64,000 nucleotides of DNA from Chamaecyparis obtusa (lineage: Eukaryota; Streptophyta; Pinopsida; Cupressales; Cupressaceae), in the NCBI GenBank assembly GCA_027943335.1, contig BSBK01004083.1, forward strand, positions 124,001-188,000. Reading direction: 5' to 3'. How positions within the stretch are numbered: position 1 is the first letter of the stretch; each line of letters begins with the position of its first letter. The translations under genes and the position numbers were made by a program. Below are positions 10,335 to 24,602 of the stretch, piece after piece. The notes beneath the pieces are model-generated. The model made no database searches, had not been told where the DNA came from, and saw only the letters and a list, made by a program, of their open reading frames with translations.

Positions 10335-13300
10335 ATGAGCTTTACTACTAGTAGTCATACTTATAACATTCCAGTTAGAAGAAGTCGTAGACTCATGGGT
10401 GCCTTTGATCCTGAATCTTCCTCTCCTTTCCTTAGGATCTCGGATGATAATTTGATTCTTCATGATTCCAATTATATTATGGAGTAAAACTCTTCTCACT
10501 CATCTCATGATGAGGATGATGCTTTAAGAGTTCCTCCCGAACAAGTCCAAAAACTTTCAAATGAACTTGATAAAATGGGTAATTGGCTTATTCAAAAGAA
10601 CCATAATCAAGATTCTATTCAAGCTATAGAGGCTCTTAAGAAAGTTCTTCATGATAGTGATCAAGGTGTTAACCTCTTGCATGGTATTACTCACCTCGTG
10701 CACTCAAATGTTAAACGTCTAGCTCAAGAAGCTCAAGATTTAGGGTTGATTCCTCCTATCACTAGAGTAGAACCTCCTTCTAATCCTTTACCTAGTATTC
10801 CTACCTATACTCCCTCTTTGGTGACTATGACAGTCCCTTTGTTCCTATAAGTGTTCCTCCAGTGTCCCTTCCTACATCACAACCTTCATATCATAATGTT
10901 TCTTTTACTTATTCCAATCCACTTCCAACTGTAGTTCCTAGTGTTCATCCAATTGTGTTTTCTATTCCTGCAACTTCTTACACTTTACCTAGTGTTTCTA
11001 ATGTTTCTATTCCTCCTATTTCCTCTAATGATTCAACAATCATCAGTTTGGCTCAAACTATGTCATCCTTACAACAACAACTTGCTTCCTTAACTCAAAA
11101 TAAGTTTAGTATTCCTACATGTGACATGGGAAGTCCTTTGTCTTTAGATATTATTTGTACTCTTGTTCCTTAGCAATTCGATATGCCTTGTCTTGAGAAT
11201 TATAATGGAAAAGGAGATCACGTTCATCATGTTAAAACATTCCAAATCCTTTGTAGTGATTATGCTCATGACCATAGGATTTTAGTCAAACTGTTTGCTA
11301 GAACTTTCCGTGACAAGGCCTTACAATGGTATTGTTCCTTGCCTCCTTATTCTATTGATTCCTTTCCACAATTGGCCAATGCCTTTATTCAACAATTTCA
11401 AAACAACATCGGCCTGCAAGTGTCTTTGACTGATTTGATGCATTGTAAACAAAGTGCTAAAGAAAAATTGACTAAATTTATTGGTAGATTTAAGCATTTG
11501 TATGCTCAGATTTCCTATCATGTTCCTGATATTGATATTCAACGTATGTTTATTTCAAATTTGCAAAAGGATATTAGAGATAAGATTCTTCTGCTTACTG
11601 AATTTACCTCTTTTCAACAACTTTGTGCAACACTTCATCATTATCAATTACAAGTGAGTCAATTTGAGAGCACCACTCCAATGGCTCCTGTTCCAGTTGA
11701 TGAGAGTGATGTTGCTCTTAATCCAAACAAATTTAAAAAATTCAACAATTATGTCAAGATCAACAAACAAGCGAATGCAATTGCTGATCAAGTTGTTGTT
11801 GCATCTCACAATGCCACTTCTGCATCCACTTCTTTTCGATTAAATCGTACATTTACTCCTCTTTCTGAATCTTTACATGCTATTATGAATAGGTTGTTAA
11901 CTGCTAATATGATTACTTTACCTCCTATTCGACCTCTTTTACCTGCTACGATTGCATCTAAATCTTTTGATCAAAATACTTTTTGTCAATATCATCGTCA
12001 AAATGGTCATGATACTGAGAAGTGTTATTCTTTAAAACATAAGGTTTAGGACTTAATTGATTCTAATGCTTTATTTGTTGATAGTCTTGATGGTAGTGGG
12101 AACAAATATGTCTCTCCTCCTAATCAAAACCTTCAAATCTATATGAATCTTTTACCTATGCATGATACTAATACCATTGCTCAACCATCTGCTATGGAAA
12201 TTGTGTGTGATTCAAAGATGGATGATCTCAATCATGTTGTTAACCAAGTGGAGCATGTTGGTCAATCTGTATCTCCACCTCAACCTCAACCTCAATCGTA
12301 ACCTCAAATTCAACCTCAAGTTCAATCTCAACCTCAACCAAAACCTAAGCCTAAATTGAAAACTCAACCTAAACCTCGACAACAACCTAAGAATAAAAGA
12401 CCTCGGGAACTTTTGATTACCTTTGACGACTCTGAGACTATTAAAACTCTTGATGGTCCCCTTTACATTTATGCTAGGATTTGTCAGAAACCTACTTGTG
12501 GTTGTCTTGTTGATCCTACATCCTTAGTCAATGTTATTACTGAAGAAAATCTTTTTATGAAAAGCTTACAACATGATTCTTATGATACATCAGACTTGCA
12601 ATGGTTTTCTTTATCCATCATTTGGTTCTATTACTTTATCGGTTGAACTCTGTGGAAAAATTGTGGACACTACCTTTGTTGTTGTTCCTACTTCTGATCA
12701 ATTTCAAGTTAAGCTAGGTTTGCCTTGGTTGAATGCCATGCATGTTGTTGCTTCACCTATCCATAAGTGTCTTAAATTTATTCATGATGAAGAAGTGAAG
12801 ACGGTTAATCATAGTTTATATCAACCTTCTAGGCCTAGAGATTGTGCTTCTCTTGATTTTTTTTGGCCTTCATTACCTAATTCATGTCCTCCTCGACCTG
12901 ATAATCTTTTTCGTTCATATCAAGCTTATAAACATCATAAGATTCTTGAATTAAGCATAACTCCTATGGATCTTAATCGTGGTCTTTTGCCTACACCTTC
13001 TATACCTTCTTTAACTATGACTTCTAGTTCTGTTAATCAAGTTCCTCCTATTGTTGATAATCCTATTGATCTTCCTAAAGAACCTGTGAAGGATCCTGTG
13101 CTTGTTCCTCCTAGTTCTCAACCTATTTCAAATAAATCAAAATGTAATCAATTTGCTAATGAACGTCGTAAGAAGTTTTGTGCTCATGCTAAAACTTGTA
13201 ATTCTATTCTTCAAAGATCTCTACCTTCTTCAGATAAATCTATGCATGATGTGTTAAAAGAAGTTGTTACTAATAATGATGTTAAGATGCATGCTTATGA

Positions 13301-13595
13301 TGATTCTATTCATATCTTAGATCCCATTTTGATTAATTTGGATGAAGAATATACTCTTGATGATACTGATGATGTTAATGATGAATATGAGACTATTGAC
13401 ATTGGCATTGATTTACCTAATATGCTTTCATCACAATTAACTCTTACACCTAGTGTTGAACATTGTGATTCTCAAGAGGATCCTTGTTTGGAACTAGCTA
13501 TCATTCCTACTATGTTGGATATAGTCCCTCTTGCAAGTTACCCACCTTCCCTAAATGATATACAACGAGATGGGGAGAGTAGGTGGCACACTTGA
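10335..13595 (+). pseudogene. gag-protease polyprotein of non-autonomous LTR element
   Basis: The frame starts at ATG 10335, has a TAA near 10485, a frameshift near 10850, stops near 11172 and 12047 and another frameshift near 12600. Order: N-terminal helical part; Pro/Ser/Thr-rich linker (10790-11170); retrotransposon gag capsid (11183-11700, with ALQWYCSLPPYSIDSF and KEKLTKFIGRFKHLYAQI); CCHC-like CQYHRQNGHDTEKC (about 11983-12024); Gln/Pro/Lys repeats (12270-12400); protease-like core with CLVDPTSLVNVI where retropepsins have D-S/T-G (about 12500), then LGLPWLNAMHVVASPIH (about 12710). The remaining 900 bp encodes an Asp-rich, Ser/Pro-rich tail ending at 13595. The missing catalytic Asp-Ser/Thr-Gly suggests either decay or a protease already inactive in this family. 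Confidence 0.75.
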
Positions 13596-14850
<1,255 letters not shown>

Positions 14851-16309
14851 TGTATCATCTTAAAATGGAAGCACTTCCATGATAAGAGCAGTTAGCCCTT
14901 TGAGTAAGTGGTCAGGGGTCATGTTAAGCGCCTTGATCGGGTCTTTGCATGTATTTGGCTTTCTCCCCCTATTCTGCTTCTCTCTACACCTGATTTCACT
15001 TTATTTATGCATTTCCTGGCATGATGGACTAAGGTCCTGAGGTTTTTGACCTCAAGGTCAAAGTCGACCTCGACCCTGACCTAGGTCAGGGACGACCTTG
15101 ACCCTGACCTAGGGCAAGGTCTACCTTGTCCTTGACCCAGATTTTAAATTTCAAGATTTTTTGATTTCCGAGTATCAGGTTTTGGAAAGATTCCTTTTCC
15201 CACCTTCAGGTCAGCCATTTCGGTTTCGGAATGGTAAATCCTTAAATTGCATTTAATATGGGTCCATTTCTAGGGTTTAAGGTTAATTGGGATTTAATTC
15301 CCCAATGTCGGCCTTCTCTAGAGGTTTGTGCCCTAGTTCACTATAAAAGGAGGCCTTCCTCTCTCATTTTCACATCTCGTCTCAAGCAATTTCATGAACA
15401 AGCTCTCAAGTGCAAGCAACTGAATTCAAGCATTCAAGTGTTCAAGCATTCATTCATCAAGGAGATCCATTGTTAGCCATTGAAGGATTCAATCTCTTTG
15501 GAGCCCCCTTAAAGATCCATCCTTCCACGTTCATCCAAGTCAATTCCTATGCAAAGATCCATTCAAGATTGGTGTTGAAGATCAAATGACATTGATTTGA
15601 GACATCCTACATTCATTCTACATCCATTGGAGCATCCTTACTTGTGGATTTGAGAATTTGAATCCTCTACAAGGACTTCAACATAAGCAAGGTGAATTGT
15701 TTCATTTACTTTGTTTATGCACATTACAATCTCAATTCAATTTCAAGGTTAATTCCTAAATTGGGGTTTGACCAAGGCAAACCCCCCATACAAACAACAA
15801 AACCCTCTTTTTCTTGCAGGTACAGGTGCGAAACTATGGATCTGAGCTTGGATTTGGATACCCTTTTCAGAGAAATTCTGAGATTTGGGAACAAAGTCAA
15901 AGACGACCTTCAGAATATTAATGTAGCCTTTGACCTTTTATAGGGGTCAAAGACTACCTGCTGTCAGAAAGATAAAATTTTTCTGGGTTTTCTTCATCTC
16001 AGCATTTCCAGTCTGAAACAGATTGTAGAATTGCCTGAAACTGCACACAGACATCAGAAATCAACATTTTCCAAATCTGCTCTATTTTGAGGTTAGTATT
16101 TACCTTTCAATTATTTCAGATTTCAAGTACAACTCCTTTATAGGGAAATATAAGGTTTTCTTCCTCTTTCATAGTCTCCATAGATTGATTCGATTGTGCA
16201 TTAACCTTTTGGTTGATCAATTTGGATCTCTCCTTTGAAAATTTGGATTTAGAAGTAGATCTCATATTTCCCCATACATTTTAGGAGGAACACTATTTCC
16301 TTCTATTCA
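14851..16309 (+). repeat. 3' LTR of the non-autonomous element
   Basis: It starts TGTATCATC after the purine tract and ends TTCTATTCA where similarity to the 5' LTR stops; 1,459 bp. U3 holds a cluster of TTGACC/GGTCAA hexamers (15046, 15056, 15098, 15132) and a perfect 16-bp palindrome at 15075-15090. TATA (CTATAAAAGG) is at about 15341. Confidence 0.85.
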
Positions 16310-19300
16310 ATTGGATAGGGTAAGTACCCCTAATTTACCTCTGAGATATTCAAAAGCATCATTTAGTAGTGGCTTGGTGAATATATTTGCTATCTACTCT
16401 TTTGAATTCACATACTCTAATATCACATGCTTGTCTTGAAATTGTTCTCTCAAATAATGATACTTGATAGAAATGTGCTTGGTCTTGGAATGCATTACCA
16501 GATTCTTTGATATGTTGATAACACTTGTATTATTATAGTAAATAGTAACTAGATCGGTAATCTCCTCTTGCATACCTTCAAGTAGCTATTTGATCCATAC
16601 AAATTTTTACAATTCATAGTTGTTGCTACATACTCTATCTCGGATGTTGATTGTGATATACAACTTTGTTTCTTACTTAGCCATGTCACTATTTTTTCTT
16701 CTAAAAGGAAAGCTCCTCCACTTGTACTTTTCCTATCATCAATGTTTCCAACCTAATCAACATCAGTGTAAACCTTCAAATCAAAATCCCCTCCTTACAT
16801 GTAAAGTAGACCAAAATCTTTAGTACCTTTTAAATATATCTAAATATTCTTTTGACTACAGAAATGTGTGTTTCCTTTGGATTGACAAAAAATTTAGCAA
16901 CAATACCTACTACATGAGAAATATTAGGTTTGATATGTACAACATATTATAGCTTACCAATTATTGATCGGTAGAGTGTTTCATTTACTTCCTTTGACCC
17001 ATCTTCTTTTGACAATTTGTAACTAGTAGCCATCGGTGTTCCAACCAATTTTGATTATTCCATACTAAATATCTTTAGAATCTCCTTGATGTACTTTGAT
17101 TGTGTGATGTAGATCTCATCTCTGACTTGTTGAATCTATAGTCCAATAAATAATTTTATTTCTCCAATCATGGACATCTCAAATTCCTTTATCATCTCCT
17201 TAGCAAAAAATAATGTCATCAACAAATATTTCAACAATCAGAATCTTGTCATTCCTATCACATTTTAGATATAAATTATTGTTGTCACTTGTTCTTTCAA
17301 ATCCAATCTTGATTAAATATGAATGTAAACTTTCATACCATGCTCGAGGTGCTTGTTTCAAACCATATAGTGCCTTGTGAAGTTTACATACCATGTCCTT
17401 GTTAGTATCATCAACAAATCCTTTAGGTTGTTCAACATATACTTCTTTTTCAATAATACCATTAAGAAATGTAGACTTAACATCATTTGATAAACTTTAA
17501 ATCCTTTATAAGCTACATATGCTAGTATAATTCTAACTCCTAATCTAGCATCAAGTGCAAAATTCTGACCATAATCAATACCTTCTTCTTGTGCATACCC
17601 TTTGCAAACCAATATGGCTTTGTTTCTAATTACATTTTCATGTTCATTTAATTTATTTCTAAAAATCCACTTAGTACCTATAAATTTTTTATCTTTAGGT
17701 CTTAGTACCAAATTCCATGTGTTATTTTATTTGGTATATCTCTTCTTTCATAGCTTTAACCCAATTTTTATTATCCAAAGTATCATTTACTTTTCTTGGC
17801 TCAAATTCAAAGATTAAACATGTGTTATCTCTCAACTTACTTCTTGTCATGACTCCAATATTCTTGTCTCCAATAATTTTGCTCAGTGAATGGTGTCTTC
17901 TCACATACTTGGCTAGAACAAGCTCAATAAACTATGTAAGTTCTTCATTTTTAGCATTCGGTGGTGGCTCTCTCTATTCATCTTCCTCCTTTGTTTGTAC
18001 TATCGGTAATGTGTCACAAACTTCAGTTGAATATATACAAATATTTGATAGTCCTCGGGTTCTTTTTTAATTTCTTCATCATTTTTCTCTGTAAATTCAT
18101 CAATCCTTATTCTTGCACTTTCTACAATTTTATTAGTAGACTTGTTTAAGCACTTGTAAGCCTTGCTCTTTGTAGAATATCCTAAGAATATTCCTTCTTC
18201 GCCTTTATGATCAAACTTTCTATTTCTAGTATCTTTTAGAATGTAACCTTTGTTTCCAAATACTTTAAAATAACTTACATTCGGTTTGTGACCATACCAG
18301 ATTTCATATGGAGTCTTGTCTGTACCTTTCTTCAATTGTACTTGGTTTAGTGTATAAGATGTAGTATTGTTTGCTTCTCTCCAAAATGTTTGAGACACTC
18401 TCTTCTCAATCATTAAATTCCTTTCACAACCAATAATGGATATGTTTCTTCTCTCTGTTATACCATTTTGTTGTAGTATCCTTGGTGCAAACATTTGTCT
18501 CTTTATTCCATGTTCATCGCAGAAGAGTGTAAACTCATCAAATGTAAACTCACCTCCTCTATCAGATCGCAGACACTTCAATTATCTTCCAGTCTCCTTT
18601 TCAACTCTTATCTTATACCACTTAAACATTTGAAAAGCATCAGATTTATCCTAAAAAATATGATAAACATCATTCTTGAATAATCAACAACAAATAAAAT
18701 GAAGTATCTATCACCATAACAACTTTGTGTTCTCATAGGTCCACATAGGTCAGTGTGCACTAACTCCAAAATTCCTTGTGTAGTGTAATATTTGCTTGTG
18801 AAACTTTACTTTGTCATCTTACCAATTTGACATCCTTTGCACAAGAAATTTTCATGTTTGTCCAATCTTGATAGACCTCTTACTCTATTATTTTTTCTCA
18901 CCTTAATTAAGTTGTCAAAATTCAGATGAAAAAATTTGTTATACCATAACCATACATCCTTAGCTTTAGCAAATAGGCAACTCTTTGTGGTAGTATCAAG
19001 GTAGAATAAGTTACCTTTTGATTGCTCACCAGTAGCAGACCTCCATTCTGATCAAATACTTTTACCTTTTCATTTTGAAATTTCAATCCCTATGTTATTT
19101 AGTTGTGTCACACTCAACATATTATACTTTAGTCCTTCAACCCAATAGACATAATCACATTGTGTATTATCCAGCAGAATTATAGAACCTTTACCTTTCA
19201 TAGGATATAGAACATCATTACTAAATCTAACATAACCTCCATCATGATCTTCTATAGTAATGAACTTATGTGTGTCACCAGTCATATGATGTGCATATCC

Positions 19301-19420
19301 ACTATTATTTATCCATGCATCATTTTTACTAACATGAGAGATTAGAGCTTTTTGTTCTTCATACCTTTCTTCATTAGAATCATCCTTGATAGCAACATAC
19401 ACAACCTGTACATCTTCATC
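16310..19420 (-). pseudogene. Ty1/Copia pol remnant (protease, integrase, RT, RNase H)
   Basis: Read on the minus strand from high to low coordinates: protease-like AWINNSGYAHHMTGD (about 19320, catalytic Asp changed to Asn), GAG-pre-integrase DVWLW (about 18950), integrase core (18580-18000, CLRSDRGGEFTFDEF and TERRN), reverse transcriptase (17711-17200, ALYGLKQAPRAWYESL and FVDDIIF, the YVDD-type site), RNase H and the family-typical end (EYLRGKLGV) at about 16330. This protease-integrase-RT-RNase H order defines Ty1/Copia. Many stops and frameshifts break it. It ends abruptly at 16310 against the LTR of the element inserted beside it. Confidence 0.85.
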
Positions 19421-19539
19421 ATCATCTGAATCATCATTGGTTAGTCCTTCTTCAACAATGTCGCATTGTTTTTTACCTTTTTTCTTGAAATCTCAATATC
19501 TCCTAAATCTATTTTCTCTTTTATTGTTATTTCAGTTGT

Positions 19540-21950
19540 CTCTCTTCTCATCATTGTTGTTGGTAGGACATCTAGATGAAATGTGACCAATCTTATTGCA
19601 ATTGAAACATTTCAAGGGGAATTTACCTCGGTACTTTCCTTTTCCTCTCGGTAGCCTCGTAGTTAGTAAAACTTCAAACTCTTCTTGTTGTCTTTCCTCT
19701 TCAAATAGAATTTATATATCACTCTTGCAACTTTGAAATATTTCACTTGCACTGCTAGTATAACCATCACTAGATCTAGACTCTCTATAATTTCCAATAT
19801 TCAAAGATGACTTGAATGCAAACTCAATCTTAGAAGTGGCAGGTAAACTATTGTCAAAATAATTCAGTTCAAAAGAAATCAACTTACCAATTGTAGCATC
19901 TAGTGAAACATGCATATGAGGAATGGATCTCAGTTATTGTATTGCAGACACTCGGATGACATAAGTAGGAAATTGTGTCCTCATTATTTTACTTGTTACA
20001 TTTCTTTCTTCTATGTGTCCTCCAACACTTCTGATAGAACTTACAAACTCCTTCAATCTTGTAATATATTGTGTAACATCTTCACCTTCTTTCATTCTCA
20101 TAGAATCAAATTTTCTTTTTATACTTTTAGTTTTTTCCTTCTAAACATGTTGATCTCCACCATATACCAATGCAAGCTTATCCCACATTTGTTTTGCAGT
20201 ATCACTGTATCATCTTAAAATGGAAGCACTTCCATGTTAAGAGTGTTTAGCCCTCCGATTAAGTGGTCTAGGGTCATGTCAATCACCTTGATCAGGTCTT
20301 TGCATGAATCTGGCTCTTTCCCCCTATTCTACTTCTCTCCCTTTGTTTCCAGCCTCTTTTTGATAGACTTTCTCTGAGAATTTGGAGATTTTAACTTTCT
20401 GGATCAAAGATGACCTGAAGGGTCAAGGATGACCTAGTCCTTGACCTAGGTCAGGGATGACCTAGGGTAGAGACTACCTCATCCCTGACCCTAGGTCCAA
20501 TTTTTAAATTCTGGAAGTTTCGGGATGTCAGATTTTGGAAAGTTTTATTTTTCTGCTTCCAAGTCGGCTATTTTGGGTTTTAGAATGGTAAACTCTTAAA
20601 TTGCATTTAATCTACGTCCATTTCTAAAAGGTTAAGGCCTAATTGGAATTTAATTCCCCAAGGTGGCCCCTCTAGAGGTTTGTGCCCTAGATCACTATAA
20701 AAAGAAGCCTTCCTCTCCCATTTTCACATCCATAATCAAGCAATCTACCACCCATGATTCACCAAGAAACTTCATGATCAAGAGCTCTCAAGGAGATATT
20801 CACAAGCCATCAAGTTCTCTCTCAAGAAAGATCAAGCAAGCATTCAAGCAATCTTCCATTCAAGCATTCAAGCTCTCCATTGAAGATCAAGGATTCAAGC
20901 ATTCAAGCCTTTGAAGGGATGTGGTTCAAGCATTCAAGATTCATCATTCAAACCCTAGATCTATCCATCATGGCAGTGTGATCTTCCTTCAAGATCCTTT
21001 GTTCATCTTCAAGATCCATTCATTCTTCTCTCAAGGTGGATTCCAAGCATACAATCACGGAGGTTTTGATTTACATTTGTTAATGTTATGTTCAAGCTTT
21101 CATATCAATATACTTGTTTACATTTGAAACACAATTGCATATCTATTGAATATCATAGCTTCATTGTTAGATATACTTCTACTACTTGCTAGCATTCTCT
21201 ATTTCAATTTCATTATTAAGGTTGATTCCAAACTGGGGTTTGACTAGGGCAAACCCCTCATCCAAACAACAAAACCATTTTTCTTGTAGGTACAGGTGCG
21301 GGACAACAAATCAAAGTGCAGATCTGGATACCCTTTTCGATGAACTTTTGGGATCTGCGAACAAAATTTCCATCGGAGTTGTGGGGGCAGGATCTGACCC
21401 CGGGGTAAGACCTTGCCCCACTATCTAGGTCAAGGATGACTTCTCTCAAATCAGAAAAATATTTCTAGGTTTTGTAGATCTCATAGTTTCGGTTCAAGAT
21501 TACAAAAATCAATAGTTTCTGAGACTGTTTGACAAGGTTTTCAACAAGTTCTTTTCGGAGGTAAGTACCTTTATTTCTTCGTTGGTCTTCTACATTTACT
21601 TTCCATATCAATAAAATTTCATGTATGTATAAAATATTGGTTTTGGGGTCTCTTTTATGTGCAAATCATTGTTCTAGGACCCCTTCCATATTTTATCATA
21701 TACAATCACAACATTTAAGATCATTGAATTGTAGGTCGATGAGAGCAGATGATATTTCAATCATAACTTGTGTGTGATCTTGCCTTTCTATTACTTATTC
21801 AACTGTCATAGGCCCAAATAGCGGTGGTGAGTACTCATTCTCAAGACAGTATATTGCATAGTCTTCAATTTCATATATGTGCAGCCTCGTCTTGCTTTTC
21901 CATGTAGAGAAGTTGTCCTTATTCAACTTTGGTGCCTCCCTCTTATACAT
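19540..21950 (-). pseudogene. Copia gag, split by a solo LTR
   Basis: Gag starts at the ATG at 21950 (MYKREAPKLNKDNFSTWKS), runs to about 21710, is interrupted by the LTR at 20216-21704, and resumes at 20215 (AKQMWDKLALVYGG, a UBN2-type gag core) down to a CCHC knuckle (CFNCNKIGHISSRC) at about 19600-19555. The same gag occurs in the element at 42399, which confirms the reading. Gag forms the virus-like particle of the element. Several stops show that this copy is dead. Confidence 0.8.
20211..21709 (+). mobile_element. Solo LTR with 5-bp target duplication, inserted in Copia gag
   Basis: The LTR runs 20216-21704 (TGTATCATC to ATATACA) and is flanked by ATCAC at 20211-20215 and 21705-21709. 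It is related to the LTR at 14851 (same first 80 bp with few changes, a TATA box at about 20694, TTCAAG-rich leader, and the conserved GGTTTGACTAGGGC block), but diverged downstream. The flanking gag codons join across it, so this is an insertion followed by LTR-LTR recombination that removed the interior. Confidence 0.85.
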
Positions 21951-22016
21951 CTTCAAATATTTTACTCAAGTCTTTCAAAATTATCCCTTTAGAGTACTCA
22001 ACTCTAATAGAAATTG

Positions 22017-23522
22017 TTAGATTACTAAGAGGGGGGTGAATCAATAATCAGTGATTCTTTAAACCTTAAAATTTTATTCTTATTCAACTCAGTAAGAGAA
22101 ACTTCAATAGCAACCGACAACAGTAAATTAACTTATCAATCAGTAATATCATGCACAATAAATATTCAACATATATAACACCAGTATTTAACGTGGAAAT
22201 ACAATTTGGGAAAAATCATTGTGGGAATTGTCACCCACCATAAAAATACTCTTCTGAAGTATGCTCAGTTAAAAGCCAATCTTATTAAAGATTACAATGC
22301 ACATTGTTAAATGTGACCCTGTTAGGGGATTTTTCTTAGATTTGTTAGGATCTTCACCTTATTAGGAGTGGTCTGGTTAGAGGTCTTCAAACACTCTTCT
22401 AGAATGTCATCTCTCTCAAGGTTTTACAATAAGACTGTTAAGTCCACTTAGTTAATAGATTTTTCTGCTACAAATGTTAATAAGAAATAGTATAAAAATT
22501 GATCTATAAATTTGCAATTGTCTCTTGCTTAGTCAGATCCCTTATGCACTTTTTATCTTCACTTCATTCCATCACTTTCCACTAGCCTCAACACTTCATC
22601 AATCTCTACTTGCAGACTCAGATTTCAACTTTTTTCTTCTTCATTGCATCACTCAGTTACACATCCACCCGTCAATTTTTTCAGCTTGTTTTCCATTCAA
22701 TTTCATCTTTTATATAGACTCGATTTTGCCTCTTAATCTCCTTTATTACATTTTCTTATGTTTATTCTCAACATTCAGATCATCCTCTTGAACTGATTCA
22801 ATACATTTAGAACTTGGTAAAAAAAATTATCATCACCTCAAAACTTGAACATTTCTTGGAACTTGTACCTTCACTTTTTTCTATATAGATCTTACCATAG
22901 ATCATCACCTTGAATTTTTCTAATTGTAAATATCTTCAACTAACTCTTCCTCATCTTTAGAATCTTCCATATCATTTTAGCTCTTCATTAAATGTCATTA
23001 TGATCCTTGTACTTAATTTTTGTTCCTTTCTTGGTGGCTAACTCTTTTTCTTCAACCAAAATTCTATTTGCTTTGCTTAGTAACTAACTCCATGTACTCA
23101 GTGTCTTGACTTCCTTTCACTTTATTGAAACTTACTTTCCTTTTACCGAATAAATTTTCTGCTCAGTAACCAAAGTGTTTTCTTTTCTTTGTCAACTTTA
23201 CTCCTTGCTCACTTGTCCAATCTTCTTAACCAACTAGATATAATCAAATGTAAAGTAGAAAAAAATTGTACCATTATTACCTTATCATTGTCCAATCTGT
23301 ATTAGCTGCCCAATTAAGTTCTTCAGCTTCACAACTTTTCACTTTCTCTTTTTCTTTAACTCACTCAACTTATATCATACTCCAAATGATATTACAACTC
23401 AATATAAACCAGAAATCAATTGTTTGACATCAATGACAAAATAACAATTGATTTAATCTTTCTATAATCTTGTATACCTCTAATCTCTGTCTTCATCATC
23501 ATCACCATCAATTGGGGTTAAC
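22017..23522 (-). repeat. 5' LTR of the minus-strand Copia element
   Basis: It starts TGTTAGATTACTAAGAGG next to a decayed primer-binding site and most likely ends GGGGTTAACA at 23522 (TGTTA/TAACA inverted ends), about 1.5 kb. The first 820 bp match the fragment at 8119-8936. The outer end is inferred from the inverted ends only. Confidence 0.6.
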
Positions 23523-24602
23523 AATCTCCCTTAAGTTAACAAATTTATAGATGAAGTATAGATGTTTGAATGATAATTTATTATTATATTATATATTTAT
23601 GTATATCTTTATTTCCTCCTTTTTTATCTTATATTATTGTAAGGTTAAGGTTTAAGAAATGTATCTATTTTATATGTATCAATTTTGTTTGGATTTCTTT
23701 TAAAGAGTATGTGGGTATAAAAAATACTTATCTCCACATGGAAATGATCTTTTCTTTTTCTTTCTTAAGTGAAAATTTAAGTAATAATTATGTCTTATAC
23801 AATTTGTTGAGATTTTCAAACTCAACAAATAAGTTGTTTTGTTTACAAATGAGAACCTCATTTGATTTAGTAGGGACATGAACATAATATATAGATGTTT
23901 GAATGATATTAATGTATTATATATTTAAATATTTTTAAATTATTTTTATTTTGTTTCATATTATTGTAAAGTTAAGGATTAATTTGTATTTATTTTATAT
24001 ATTCCAATTTTGTTTCCATTTCATTTAATGAGAATCAGTATCAAAAGTATTTATCTTGACATTGGGATGGTTTTCTTTTAGTGAAAGTTTAAAAAGTAAT
24101 TATATCATATGCAACAAATATCTTTGATTTTTTTTTAATGTAGAAATGATGTCTAAATAATGTCTAAGTTGTGTACCATAATTTATTTTGTCCTTTTTAG
24201 TTGAAGTTGATGCTTGTTACCCCCAATTTTGAAACTTGGCCAAAATTTAAAATTTCAAGCTCCACCATTGTCTCATCAGTAATGGTTCTCTTATGAATAG
24301 ATTAATCTCTACACATAATTCTTTAACAATCTAAATTAACACCAACACTTAATTCATGGAGTATGTGGTGTAGCCAACATATAGGGTTTCCTTTGAGCTT
24401 GTGAACCCAAGTGGTCAGGTACAAAACAATTCCAATTTTATGTGACACTACCAACTTAATAACAATTGATGGCAATAATAATAATTGATGAACCATATAA
24501 AGCCCAATTTTATTGACAATTCGTGCACCACTCCAAACACTCATGCATGTTTCAATATTTCTTAAAACATGTCTGGGCCGAACAAGTTTATAAAGTAGTT
24601 GT
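23523..24602. other. AT-rich DNA with a diverged ~345-bp direct duplication
   Basis: Segments starting TATAGATGTTTGAATGATA at about 23558 and 23891 are similar for roughly 200 bp (shared ATATTATTGTAA, TATTTATCT and GTGAAA phrases in the same order). No gene, RNA or TE domain is recognised. Confidence 0.55.
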
